14,800 bases of DNA from Treponema sp. (GTDB taxonomy: Bacteria > Spirochaetota > Spirochaetia > Treponematales > Breznakiellaceae), in assembly GCA_031254795.1 (NCBI GenBank), contig JAIRTS010000034.1, positions 1 to 14,800 on the forward strand, read 5' to 3'. A program made the translations under genes and the position numbers. A model generated the notes under the pieces. The model searched no databases, was not told the DNA's origin, and worked only from the letters and a program-made list of their open reading frames with translations. Shown piece by piece: positions 5,909 through 13,575 of the stretch. How positions within the stretch are numbered: the first letter of the stretch is position 1; every line of letters begins with the position of its first letter.

Positions 5909-7066
5909 CTATATGATTTCTTCCAGAATACGCAAACCGTCCTCTATTTCTTCATCGCTTATGATGTACGGCGGCAAAAAGCGCAGGGTTTTTGCGCCCG
6001 CAGAAAGCAACAGAACGCCTTTTTCAAGCGCCTTCTCCATGACGCCCCACGCCTCCCGCTCTATGTCTACCCCAATCATAAGCCCCTTGCCCCGAACGTC
6101 TTTGACATTCGGCTTGTTCCACGAGCGGATAACGCCGCGCAGTTTCTCGCCTTTGCGCGCGATCTCTTTCAGAAAAGGCTGGTTGCTCACGGTTTCAAGC
6201 GTGACAAGGCCGGCGGCGGCGGCGAGGGGGTTGCCGCCGAACGTGCTGCCGTGATCGCCTATGCCAAGCGTATCCGCGGCTTTTTCGCCCGCAAGCGCCG
6301 CCCCCACCGGCAGCCCGCCCGCAAGCCCTTTGGCAAGCGTTACGACATCCGGCTTGACGCCGAAACCTTCGCACGCGAGGAAGGAGCCGGTTCTGCCCAC
6401 GCCGCACTGAATATCGTCAAACATGAGCAAAATGTCTCGCTCAGCGCAGAGCTTTGCGGCCGCTTCAACGTAGGCCGCGTCCAGCGGACGCACGCCGGCT
6501 TCGCCTTGCACGGCTTCAATAAGGAGACCCGCGACCGCGCTGTCAAGGGCGCGATCCAGCGCGGGAATGTCCCCGGCCGGCGTGTATTTGAACCCTTCGG
6601 TGAACGGTCCAAAATCCTCGTGAAATTTGTCCTGACCAGTCGCCGAAAGCGCCGTGATGGTGCGTCCGTGGAAGCTCCCTTTTAACGTGACAATCATGTG
6701 CCGTCCCGGCCCATATTTTTTCAGTGAATATTTCCGCGCGATCTTAAACGCGGCTTCGTTAGCCTCGGCGCCGGAATTGCCAAGGAAAACCTTCTTCATG
6801 CCCGCGCCGGAACAGGCTTCAACCAGTTTTCGCGCGAACCGCTCCGCTACATCGCTTTGAAAATAGTTGCTGACATGGTTAAAACGGGCGCTCTGTTCCG
6901 AAATCGCCTTTACCAGCGGGGGATAAGCGTGTCCCAGGCAGTTGACCGCGATGCCGGAGGTAAAATCAAGGAATCGTCTTCCGGCTTCGTCAAAAAGGAA
7001 CGCCCCTTCGCCGCGGGTGAACGTCGCCGGCAACCGGCGGTAGGTGTTCATGAAACAGTCGGACAT
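5909..7066 (-). CDS. argD: Acetylornithine aminotransferase
   Basis: 385 residues, a normal length for this class III aminotransferase. It converts N-acetylglutamate semialdehyde to N-acetylornithine with glutamate as amino donor and PLP as cofactor, in cytoplasmic arginine synthesis. Visible motifs are NSGAEANEAA (97-106), SFHGRT (131-136), EAVQGEAGV (184-192), the PLP aspartate region FDDIQCGVGRTG (216-227, with Asp217 and Gln220), and the Schiff-base lysine Lys246 in TLAKGLAGGLP. The usual Glu of the FDEVQ motif is Asp218, a mild change. The ATG at 7066 has AAGGA seven bases upstream, overlapping the argB stop codon. The ten-base gap suggests coupled translation. A later ATG at 7051 is possible but less well spaced. 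Related ornithine or 4-aminobutyrate transaminases cannot be fully excluded, but the argB neighbour makes ArgD much more likely. Confidence 0.93.
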   Translation of the reverse strand: MSDCFMNTYRRLPATFTRGEGAFLFDEAGRRFLDFTSGIAVNCLGHAYPPLVKAISEQSARFNHVSNYFQSDVAERFARKLVEACSGAGMKKVFLGNSGAEANEAAFKIARKYSLKKYGPGRHMIVTLKGSFHGRTITALSATGQDKFHEDFGPFTEGFKYTPAGDIPALDRALDSAVAGLLIEAVQGEAGVRPLDAAYVEAAAKLCAERDILLMFDDIQCGVGRTGSFLACEGFGVKPDVVTLAKGLAGGLPVGAALAGEKAADTLGIGDHGSTFGGNPLAAAAGLVTLETVSNQPFLKEIARKGEKLRGVIRSWNKPNVKDVRGKGLMIGVDIEREAWGVMEKALEKGVLLLSAGAKTLRFLPPYIISDEEIEDGLRILEEII

Positions 7067-7076
7067 ACGCTCATCC

Positions 7077-7937
7077 TTATTCTATCATGGTTCCGATGCC
7101 TTCATCGGTGAAAAGCTCTATCAAAAGCGCGTGGGGAAGCCGTCCGTCGATGATATGGGCGCGTTTAACGCCGCCGTCAATAGCCGCGCTGCAAGAATCA
7201 ACTTTTGGGATCATGCCCTTGCTCACAACGCCGTTTTTCTTGAGATCGTCCAGTTCAGAGCGCGAAAGCGCCTTGATAAGCGAAGAAGCATCCTCCACAT
7301 CGCGCATGATCCCCTGCACATCGGTCATAAGCACGAGTTTTTCCGCATTGAGCGCGGCGGCTATGTGCGCGGCGGCTATGTCCGCGTTCACGTTGAGGCT
7401 GCTGCCGGTGCTTTCTTCCAACGCCACCGAAGAAATGACCGGAATGATGCCGCTGTCGAGCAGCGCGTCAAGGCTCTTGGTGTCAACCGCTTCGATTTCA
7501 CCGACCAGCCCCAGGTCCCGCTCCGTAACACGCCTCGCCTTGAGAAGGCTTCCGTCTATGCCGCACAACCCCAATGCCCTGCCCCCCTGCATCTGGATAA
7601 GGGACACGATGTCCTTGTTCACCTTGCCGCACAATGTCATTTGTACGATTTCCATGGTTTCTTCATCGGTGTAACGCAGCCCATTTACAAAGCGGCTCTC
7701 CTTGCCGGCCTGCTTGAGCATGGCCTCAATCTCGGGCCCGCCGCCGTGAACCAGTACGGTTCTAACGCCCACGCAGGCCAGCAGTATCACATCCTGAATG
7801 ACGGCGGCTTTGAGATCGGCGTTGATCATGGCGTTTCCCCCGTATTTTACCACGATGGTTTTGCCTTGAAACCGTTGGATATAGGGCAACGCGTGAACCA
7901 ACACGTCTGCGCGCTCGTTGTTGGTGATTACTCTCAT
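7077..7937 (-). CDS. argB: Acetylglutamate kinase
   Basis: 286 residues. It phosphorylates N-acetylglutamate with ATP, the second step of arginine synthesis and usually the feedback-controlled one. Motifs in order: VVKYGGNAM with Lys31 at the phosphoryl-transfer site, VLVHGGGPEI (61-70), FVNGLRYTD with Arg88, LCGIDGSLLKA (124-134), LNVNADIAAAHIAAAL (181-196), and the C-terminal ELFTDEGIGTMI. The central glycine motif reads GIDG where most family members have GKDG. It is the first gene of the operon and precedes argD. There is no Shine-Dalgarno sequence. The promoter at 7944-7972 puts the predicted transcription start on or next to the A of the ATG, so the gene is probably translated from a leaderless mRNA. 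No in-frame start further downstream would fit the family N-terminus better. Confidence 0.95.
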   Translation of the reverse strand: MRVITNNERADVLVHALPYIQRFQGKTIVVKYGGNAMINADLKAAVIQDVILLACVGVRTVLVHGGGPEIEAMLKQAGKESRFVNGLRYTDEETMEIVQMTLCGKVNKDIVSLIQMQGGRALGLCGIDGSLLKARRVTERDLGLVGEIEAVDTKSLDALLDSGIIPVISSVALEESTGSSLNVNADIAAAHIAAALNAEKLVLMTDVQGIMRDVEDASSLIKALSRSELDDLKKNGVVSKGMIPKVDSCSAAIDGGVKRAHIIDGRLPHALLIELFTDEGIGTMIE

Positions 7938-7943
7938 GGAAAA

Positions 7944-7972
7944 AGTATAGGTGAAAGGGAGGAAATGTGCAA
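7944..7972 (-). promoter_or_regulatory. argB promoter, predicted to give a leaderless mRNA
   Basis: On the minus strand, -35 TTGCAC (7972-7967) and -10 TATACT (7949-7944) are 17 bases apart. Only six bases lie between the -10 box and the argB ATG, so normal initiation would start at the A of that ATG. No purine-rich ribosome binding site lies upstream of the start. Confidence 0.6.
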
Positions 7973-8090
7973 GAGGGAAAGAACATAGCTCAGCCGGCGC
8001 GCCGCCAAGAGGCGTATGGGTATGCCGGGCGTTATAGGCGGTGGCCTCGGACTTCTCTCATAAAATCAATGTCCCTGCTTCATTGCCGCA

Positions 8091-8115
8091 AAAGAGCGGC
8101 AAAAAGCCGCTCTTT
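8091..8115. terminator. Strong hairpin terminator, likely bidirectional
   Basis: A perfect 10-base stem, AAAGAGCGGC (8091-8100) with GCCGCTCTTT (8106-8115), has an AAAAA loop. The plus strand continues TTCTTG after the stem's TTT. No coding gene on the plus strand ends before it and none on the minus strand ends after it. It therefore either insulates the two divergent promoters or ends an unseen small RNA. Confidence 0.65.
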
Positions 8116-8119
8116 CTTC

Positions 8120-8148
8120 TTGACTGTTTTTTCATATAGTCTTACAAT
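8120..8148 (+). promoter_or_regulatory. Sigma-70-type promoter of the amidohydrolase operon
   Basis: -35 TTGACT (8120-8125) and -10 TACAAT (8143-8148) are separated by 17 bases. Transcription should start near 8155, which leaves only about 11 bases before the ATG at 8166. The ribosome binding site GAGGG (8155-8159) would then lie at the very 5' end of the mRNA. Confidence 0.68.
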
Positions 8149-8165
8149 AACACAGAGGGTGTGGA

Positions 8166-9413
8166 ATGTCCGAATATACATTGTCAAACGGAATCATTGT
8201 TTCTTCTGCAAAAAAAGTCGAAGCGGATTCAATCGTCATAAAAGAAGGCAAAATCGCCTCAAACGCAAAGAGCGCCGCCGGCACGGGCGTTTCAATAAAT
8301 TTAGGCGGCGCGTCCATAGTGTATCCGTCGCTCATCAATACGCACGATCACATGCAGGGAAATTATCTTCCCCGTGTGGGTCCCAGGCCGGGCAACTATT
8401 ATTTGAATTGGCTTCCATGGGACAATGATTTAAAAGCGTCTGACACTTTTATTGAGCGTTCGCATCTCTCACGGGAAGACCTCTACCTGTTGAGCGCGTA
8501 CAAAAACCTGTTTTCCGGCGCTCTTACCGTGAACGATCACTTTCCCAGGGCATTGAATAGAGAGATTCTTCCCGGTCTGCCCATTCGCGCAATCACCAAC
8601 TACGCGCTCTCGCATGAGGCTTCTTCCTACGACTTAAAATGGGGGGAGGGCGTTGAACAAGAACACAAATTCGCGGTAAAAAACAAATGCCCCTTTATCA
8701 CCCATTTATCTGAAGGTTTCGATGAGGAAGCCATGAATGGCGTGAGAAATTTGAAAAAGCTGAGAATCCTAGACAAACACTGTCTGTTGATCCATTGCAT
8801 TGGATTCAGCGATGAAGATATACAAACCGTCGCAAAGGCGGGGGCAAGTGTTTCATGGTGCGCGGCTTCCAACATGTTTATGTTCAATGTCACCTGCAAA
8901 ATCAGAAAATTCCTGCAAGCCGGCGTGAATGTCACCATTGGCACCGACTCTTCGGCGACCGGGTCAATCAACATCCTTGCGGAAATGCGCTATGCCCGGA
9001 AACTGTACCGTGAAATGTACGGCGAAGACCTTCCGGCAAAAAATCTGTTTGAAATGACGACCGCCAACGCCGCGAAAGCGTTCTGGATGGATAAAGAGAC
9101 CGGTACTTTGGACCAGGGAAAATCGGGCGATATAATGGTGTTAAAGGCAAACAACGACGATCCATTTGAAAATTTTGCCGGGGCCGAAATGCGCGATATT
9201 GAACTGTTGATCCTCGCCGGCAAGCCGGTTTACGGGGAGACGCGGTTTATCGATCTTTTGGGCGGGGAACTGCCCGATGGATACGCCCAAATACGGGTGA
9301 ACAACCGCCCCATGTTTGTAATTGGAGATCCTGCGGGACATTACAGTATGTGCCGCAAGAAAATAGGATTTAAAAAAGTCCTGGATTATCTGCCTTTTGA
9401 ACCGGAGGTATAA
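8166..9413 (+). CDS. Amidohydrolase-superfamily metal-dependent hydrolase
   Basis: 415 residues with the TIM-barrel metallohydrolase layout. An N-terminal small beta domain (about 1-52) is followed by the metal motif NTHDHMQG (His60, His62), then His180 in ITHLSEG, His210 in LIHCIG, and Asp261 in TIGTDSSATGS. The last 60 or so residues complete the beta domain. This ligand set (HxH, H, H, D without the carboxylated lysine) fits the mononuclear deaminase branch, whose members act on cytosine, guanine, S-adenosylhomocysteine, atrazine-like rings and similar compounds. The substrate cannot be read. It is the first gene of a five-gene operon, with GAGGG six bases before the ATG. Its stop directly abuts the ATG of the cNMP-fold/TPR gene. 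The link to two cyclic-nucleotide-fold proteins is unusual for a catabolic deaminase. Confidence 0.85.
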   Translation: MSEYTLSNGIIVSSAKKVEADSIVIKEGKIASNAKSAAGTGVSINLGGASIVYPSLINTHDHMQGNYLPRVGPRPGNYYLNWLPWDNDLKASDTFIERSHLSREDLYLLSAYKNLFSGALTVNDHFPRALNREILPGLPIRAITNYALSHEASSYDLKWGEGVEQEHKFAVKNKCPFITHLSEGFDEEAMNGVRNLKKLRILDKHCLLIHCIGFSDEDIQTVAKAGASVSWCAASNMFMFNVTCKIRKFLQAGVNVTIGTDSSATGSINILAEMRYARKLYREMYGEDLPAKNLFEMTTANAAKAFWMDKETGTLDQGKSGDIMVLKANNDDPFENFAGAEMRDIELLILAGKPVYGETRFIDLLGGELPDGYAQIRVNNRPMFVIGDPAGHYSMCRKKIGFKKVLDYLPFEPEV

Positions 9414-10460
9414 ATGCCGAAACTGTTGCAGTATAGAGCGAATTCTGTCATTTATTTTGAGGGAGACGCTGCGGAAAAAATTTTTCTTTTGCAGGCAGGA
9501 AGCGTTAAGCTGTTGCATGTAGACATTGAGTCAGGCAAAGATGTCAGCGAACCTCTGTCCAAGGGGGAATTTTTCGGCGTTAAGTCCGCGCTCGGCCATT
9601 ATCCCCGTGAAGAAGACGCGATAGTGGCGCAAGACTCCACAGTGCTGGCTTTTAGCGTTTCTGAATTTGAAGACCTTGCCACGAAAAACGCCCTCCTTAT
9701 TCTAAAAATGCTCAAGGTTTTTTCAAACCAGATGCGCAGAACCCATAAGCAGGTCGCGTCGTTGATGAACAACGCCGAATCTCAAAACCAAAAGCCGGAG
9801 GATGGTTTGTATCAGTTGGGCAAATTTTATTTTAAGAATAAAAAGTACGCCTATACCCAACATATATACAGCAAATACCTAACCTATTATCCAGATGGGG
9901 CGTATGTGGATACGGTTCGAACGGACTTGAACGCCGCTGTCAGTTTCATCGCCCGTTACGGTGACGGACTGCGCGTAAAAAAGGAAGCTGATCCCCCTCC
10001 TGACAAGGCCGGTCTCGCCGGCGACGCTTCTGATGGACTGCAAGCCTCATTGAGCGGCGGCGATTCGGATCCCGCCAGACGGTATAACGAGGCGATGGAG
10101 CTTGTTTCGCAGAAAAGCTATATAGCCGCATGTCAAGTGTTGAAAAAGCTCGCCGATGGAGGGGATTCCGAATTTGCCCCAAAAAGCTCTTTTGAAATTG
10201 GACATTGCCTTTTTCTCATGGGCAAATACAACGAATGCATTAAATACTACACCCAAATAATAACCAAGTATCCAAAGCACGCTTCCATTGGGGAGGCGTT
10301 ATTCTTCATGGGGCAAGCCTGCGAGGGAGCGGGCGACGATACGCTGGCGATGGAGTTTTACAAGAAATCATCGCTCGCGGCTATCCCCCAAAAAGATGAC
10401 GGCGTTTCTCTCAAAGCGGTTCGCGCTCTCAAAAGACTACAGGGGTTGCCAGATGAGTGA
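9414..10460 (+). CDS. cNMP-binding-fold protein with C-terminal TPR-like repeats
   Basis: 348 residues. Residues 1-115 form a cyclic-nucleotide-binding-like beta barrel followed by a helix: FEGDAAEKIFLLQAGSVKLL at 15-34, then the region of the phosphate-binding cassette at 51-69. The cassette is degenerate: Val56 stands where the FGE motif has its ribose-binding Glu, and Arg65 is followed by Glu rather than a small residue. Helical repeats of the TPR kind follow at about 130-175, 221-250, 255-290 and 293-325, including YFKNKKYAYTQHIYSKYL and GKYNECIKYYTQIITKYP. A Pro/Gly/Asp-rich linker lies at about 190-220. There is no DNA-binding domain, so it is likely a protein-interaction module. GGAGG lies five bases upstream; the start ATG abuts the preceding stop. 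It overlaps the next gene by eight bases. The fold is confident, ligand binding doubtful. Confidence 0.85.
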   Translation: MPKLLQYRANSVIYFEGDAAEKIFLLQAGSVKLLHVDIESGKDVSEPLSKGEFFGVKSALGHYPREEDAIVAQDSTVLAFSVSEFEDLATKNALLILKMLKVFSNQMRRTHKQVASLMNNAESQNQKPEDGLYQLGKFYFKNKKYAYTQHIYSKYLTYYPDGAYVDTVRTDLNAAVSFIARYGDGLRVKKEADPPPDKAGLAGDASDGLQASLSGGDSDPARRYNEAMELVSQKSYIAACQVLKKLADGGDSEFAPKSSFEIGHCLFLMGKYNECIKYYTQIITKYPKHASIGEALFFMGQACEGAGDDTLAMEFYKKSSLAAIPQKDDGVSLKAVRALKRLQGLPDE

Positions 10461-11094
10461 TTTTGATTTTTCGGCTTTCGCCCGTTTTTCAAAGGATTTC
10501 GAAGCGGGAGAAATGATTTTTTCCGAATTCGAGATAGGAGAAACCTTTTACTTTATCATATCGGGCAGGATTCAGCTTACAAAAGTCATTGGGGATATTG
10601 AAAAGACCCTTGATATTTTGCAACCTTCGGAAATATTCGGCGAGATGGCGATTCTTGAAAACTCGCCGCGTTCCGCGACAGCGGTGGCGCTTGATTCTGT
10701 AAAACTGCTGGAATTTAACAAGCAAAATTTCGATTCAATTATGACAGGGTACCCCCAGCTTGCCTTTAAGCTGCTTAAAATGTTCAGCAAGCGCATTTAC
10801 GATCAGAAGCGCAGATTTATGACATTGATCCTTGATGACGAGCAGGCGAAGGTGGCCGATGTGTTCCTTATGCTCGACGAGACCCAGCCTGATGTCGATC
10901 GCACCACAATGCGCCGCGAGTTCAAGACCACAGCGGAGGGCGTCGCGCGTTGGGCCGGCATGGACTCCCATCTGGTGCGGGACATATTGAATCGCTTTGC
11001 CACCCAACACCGGATCGAATTTACGCCGGATCACATTGTTGTCAAGAATATCAGTGATTTTGAGCGCCTTGTTAATTCAAGACGAAAAAGGTAA
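10453..11094 (+). CDS. Crp/Fnr-family transcription regulator
   Basis: 213 residues with the full Crp layout. The cNMP-binding barrel is at about 10-95, the dimer helix at about 97-125, and a C-terminal winged helix at about 130-205 whose helix-turn-helix is TTAEGVARWAGMDSHLVRDI (about 159-178). The phosphate-binding cassette FGEMAILENSPRSATA (62-77) is canonical: Glu64 for the ribose 2'-OH, Arg73 for the cyclic phosphate, and Ser74 and Thr76. So cAMP or another cyclic nucleotide is a likely ligand. There are no Fnr-type N-terminal cysteines. Start: an open frame extends upstream, but ATG 10453 has AGGGG seven bases before it and overlaps the previous gene as ATGAGTGA, so coupling with the TPR protein is expected. 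It may regulate its own operon; no clear palindromic operator was found near the 8120-8148 promoter. Confidence 0.88.
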   Translation: MSDFDFSAFARFSKDFEAGEMIFSEFEIGETFYFIISGRIQLTKVIGDIEKTLDILQPSEIFGEMAILENSPRSATAVALDSVKLLEFNKQNFDSIMTGYPQLAFKLLKMFSKRIYDQKRRFMTLILDDEQAKVADVFLMLDETQPDVDRTTMRREFKTTAEGVARWAGMDSHLVRDILNRFATQHRIEFTPDHIVVKNISDFERLVNSRRKR

Positions 11095-11134
11095 ACGCCT
11101 CAACAGCGCCACACTACGAATTTTGGAGAAATAT

Positions 11135-12904
11135 ATGGAAAAAAACGCCATTATAACGGCTGCGAATGATTATCTTGTGAAAGAGAAGGATGAGCGGTTT
11201 AAGGCTGAAGTTGAACAACTGCTCAAAGCCGAAGATTGGAAAGAGCTTGAGGACAGATTCTACCGTACGCTGGAATTCGGCACCGGCGGTCTGCGGGGGG
11301 TAATAGGCGGCGGCTTTAACCGCATGAACACCTTCGTGGTGCGATCAGCCACCCAGGGGCTTGCGACATACGTGATGAAGGCTTTCCCCGAAAAAGCGGC
11401 GAAAGGCGCTCTGTCCGCGGCCGTCGCCTTTGACAGCAGGCGCTATTCACCGGAATTCGCCGAAAGCGCGGCGCTGGTTTTTGCCGCCAACGGCATTAAG
11501 ACCTATTTGTTTTCAGGCCTGCGCCCCACGCCGGAGCTTTCTTTCGCCATACGGCAACTTGGCTGTGAAACCGGCATTGTGATTACGGCGAGCCATAACC
11601 CCAAGCAGTACAATGGCTACAAGGCGTACTGGAACGACGGCTCTCAGGTTGTTCCGCCGCACGACGAAGGCATCATCAACGAAGTCAACGCCGTCCCGTC
11701 CGTCAAGGATATTGACAAGGAGACCGCGATTTCCACAGGGCTTCTCGTGATCATCGACAAAGAGATTGACGAGAAGTACCACGCGATGGCGCGGAGCAAA
11801 CTGTTCCGCCCGGACTTGATTAAGGAAAAAGCCGGCGAAGTGAAAATCGTGTATACGCCCTTGCATGGAACAGGCGGCATGCACGTTGAGGCTGTGCTCG
11901 GAGGACTTGGGCTGAACGTCATCACCGTGCCTGAACAGCGCGAAGGAGACGGCGATTTCCCGACAGTGGCGTTCCCGAATCCCGAAGAGGCGCCCGCTCT
12001 GAAAATGGCGGTTGAACTGGCGACAAAAGAAGCGGCCGACCTCGTTATGGCGACCGATCCGGACGCCGACCGGTTTGGCATTGCGGTGAATGACGGCAAG
12101 GGCGGCTTTAGCCTCGTGACCGGCAACCAAATGGGCGCTCTTCTGGCGGATTACATCTTTCTTTCGCTCAAGGAACGGGGCGAGTTGCCCCCAAACGCGG
12201 CAATGGTCAACACCATTGTGACAACCGGCATGCACAAGCGAATTGCCGCGCATTACGGGGTGGCCTGCATCGAATGTCTCACCGGATTCAAATGGATAGC
12301 CGATATGATGCGGAAGGCGGAACTGCGGGAGATTCCCTATACAATCGTATTCGGCACAGAAGAAAGCTATGGCTACCTGATCGAAAATGAAGTCCGCGAC
12401 AAGGACGGGGTTTCCGCGGCGGCGATGACAGCCGAAATGGCGCTGTACTGGCGAAGCAAGGGCAAGAGCCTTCTCGACAGACTGAACGAGTTGTACGGAC
12501 TCTGCGGCTATTGGCAGGAAATCGGCGTCTCAAAATATTTCCAGGGCATTGAAGGCCCCGGCGTCATGAACGGCATCATGGAGCGATACCGGAAAGAGCC
12601 TCCCAAAACCCTGGGCGGCGTTGAGATTGAGAAGGTGTGCGACATTGGAAATTCCATCGTCGTCTATCCGCATAACCCCGGCAAAACCGAATCAATAGCC
12701 CTTCCCAAAAGCGATGTGATTCAATTCTTTTTGAAAGACGGCGCCGTGGTGAGCGCCCGCCCAAGCGGCACCGAACCCAAGATCAAGTTTTACGCAAGCT
12801 GTTGCGCCGAAGTTGGGTCAGGCGGCTTGGACGCCGCGATAGCCGAAGTCGCCGCGAAACTGGACGCCATCAAGAAAGACATACGCGCTGTTATCGGAGA
12901 TTAA
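11135..12904 (+). CDS. Phosphoglucomutase/phosphomannomutase family protein
   Basis: 589 residues, the length of the long bacterial alpha-D-phosphohexomutases. It interconverts glucose- or mannose-1- and -6-phosphate in the cytoplasm through a phosphoserine. Domain signatures appear in order: FGTGGLRG (48-55), the active-site loop TASHNPKQYNGYK (151-163) with Ser153, the metal loop TDPDADR (307-313), the sugar-binding loop GTEESYGYL (407-415), and the phosphate-binding loop RPSGTEPKIK (542-551). All catalytic parts are present. Start: the frame is open to 10997, but ATG 11135 has GGAGA six bases upstream and matches the family N-terminus. It follows the Crp gene after 40 bases and abuts the exonuclease gene. 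Its product could feed the nucleotidyltransferase at 4968-5891. Glucose versus mannose preference cannot be decided. Confidence 0.93.
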   Translation: MEKNAIITAANDYLVKEKDERFKAEVEQLLKAEDWKELEDRFYRTLEFGTGGLRGVIGGGFNRMNTFVVRSATQGLATYVMKAFPEKAAKGALSAAVAFDSRRYSPEFAESAALVFAANGIKTYLFSGLRPTPELSFAIRQLGCETGIVITASHNPKQYNGYKAYWNDGSQVVPPHDEGIINEVNAVPSVKDIDKETAISTGLLVIIDKEIDEKYHAMARSKLFRPDLIKEKAGEVKIVYTPLHGTGGMHVEAVLGGLGLNVITVPEQREGDGDFPTVAFPNPEEAPALKMAVELATKEAADLVMATDPDADRFGIAVNDGKGGFSLVTGNQMGALLADYIFLSLKERGELPPNAAMVNTIVTTGMHKRIAAHYGVACIECLTGFKWIADMMRKAELREIPYTIVFGTEESYGYLIENEVRDKDGVSAAAMTAEMALYWRSKGKSLLDRLNELYGLCGYWQEIGVSKYFQGIEGPGVMNGIMERYRKEPPKTLGGVEIEKVCDIGNSIVVYPHNPGKTESIALPKSDVIQFFLKDGAVVSARPSGTEPKIKFYASCCAEVGSGGLDAAIAEVAAKLDAIKKDIRAVIGD

Positions 12905-13561
12905 ATGTCCATTTTTGCGGAAATAGCCCCATTCTTCAACGAAGGCGGACGGTTCGTCGCGTTTGACCTTGAAACAACCGGTTTGGACACGAAAAACGAC
13001 CGCATCGTGGAGATTGGAGCCGTTAAATTCAACAAAGACGGCGTTATAAGCCGTTTTTCCGTACTGATAAATCCGGGCGTACCCATGCCTTTTGGCGCGA
13101 GCGCGGTGAATAATATCACCGATGATATGCTGAAAGACAAGCCGCCGCTGGACGCGGTGTTTCCCGACTTTCTTCGTTTTATAAACAACGCCATTGTCAT
13201 CGCCCATAACGCTCCATTCGACTGCGGCTTTATCAATGAAGAGCTTAAAGCCCGGTATAAACCCGTCGTAAAACCCGAAGATGAAAGCAAGGGGCTGTTT
13301 TTGGACGCGGGCGATCACGCGGCGCACGCGGCGCACCCTTTGTGGACGCCGCCGTTTCCCGTTCTTCCCAACCGTATTGTTGACACGATAGCATTCGCGA
13401 AAGAAGCCTTTCCGAACAGGTACAAGTATAATTTGCAGGATTTAGCCGCGTCTCTCGCCATACACGCCAAAGACGCCCACCGCGCCGAAGACGACGCGCG
13501 GGTGTGCATGGAGATTTTTCTGCGCTGCGTTCAGAGTGAAATGGAGCAGGAAAAAGCGTAA
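12905..13561 (+). CDS. DnaQ-like 3'-5' exonuclease (DEDDh)
   Basis: 218 residues. ExoI is FDLETTGL with Asp21 and Glu23, ExoII is AHNAPFD with Asp106, and ExoIII is HRAEDDA with His192 and Asp197. The set is therefore complete for the DEDDh class. ITDDML at 71-76 is also a family hallmark. Between ExoII and ExoIII lies about 30 extra residues (roughly 122-155), including HAAHAAHP, which arises from a 9-base tandem repeat. Members remove nucleotides from 3' ends as proofreading or stand-alone nucleases, and several small ones act on RNA or oligonucleotides. No polymerase domain is attached, so this is probably a stand-alone enzyme or an epsilon-like subunit. Its ATG abuts the stop of the mutase gene (TAAATG), with GGAG five bases upstream. 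It is the last gene of the operon. Confidence 0.9.
   Translation: MSIFAEIAPFFNEGGRFVAFDLETTGLDTKNDRIVEIGAVKFNKDGVISRFSVLINPGVPMPFGASAVNNITDDMLKDKPPLDAVFPDFLRFINNAIVIAHNAPFDCGFINEELKARYKPVVKPEDESKGLFLDAGDHAAHAAHPLWTPPFPVLPNRIVDTIAFAKEAFPNRYKYNLQDLAASLAIHAKDAHRAEDDARVCMEIFLRCVQSEMEQEKA
13316..13336 (+). repeat. 9-base tandem repeat inside the exonuclease gene
   Basis: CACGCGGCG occurs twice (13316-13324, 13325-13333), followed by CAC. It encodes HAAHAAH in the extra segment between ExoII and ExoIII and could change in copy number by slippage without breaking the frame. Confidence 0.85.
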
Positions 13562-13575
13562 CCGCGCGAACTCGC

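Noticed and set aside
7044..7988. 314-codon open frame on the plus strand over argB
   Set aside because: It is fully antisense to argB, whose motifs are certain. The translation is His/Arg-rich and matches no family pattern.
7981..8065. Possible tRNA: TAGCTCAGCCGG resembles a D-arm
   Set aside because: No D-stem partner, no anticodon arm and no T-loop GTTCGA-type sequence follow at the required distances.
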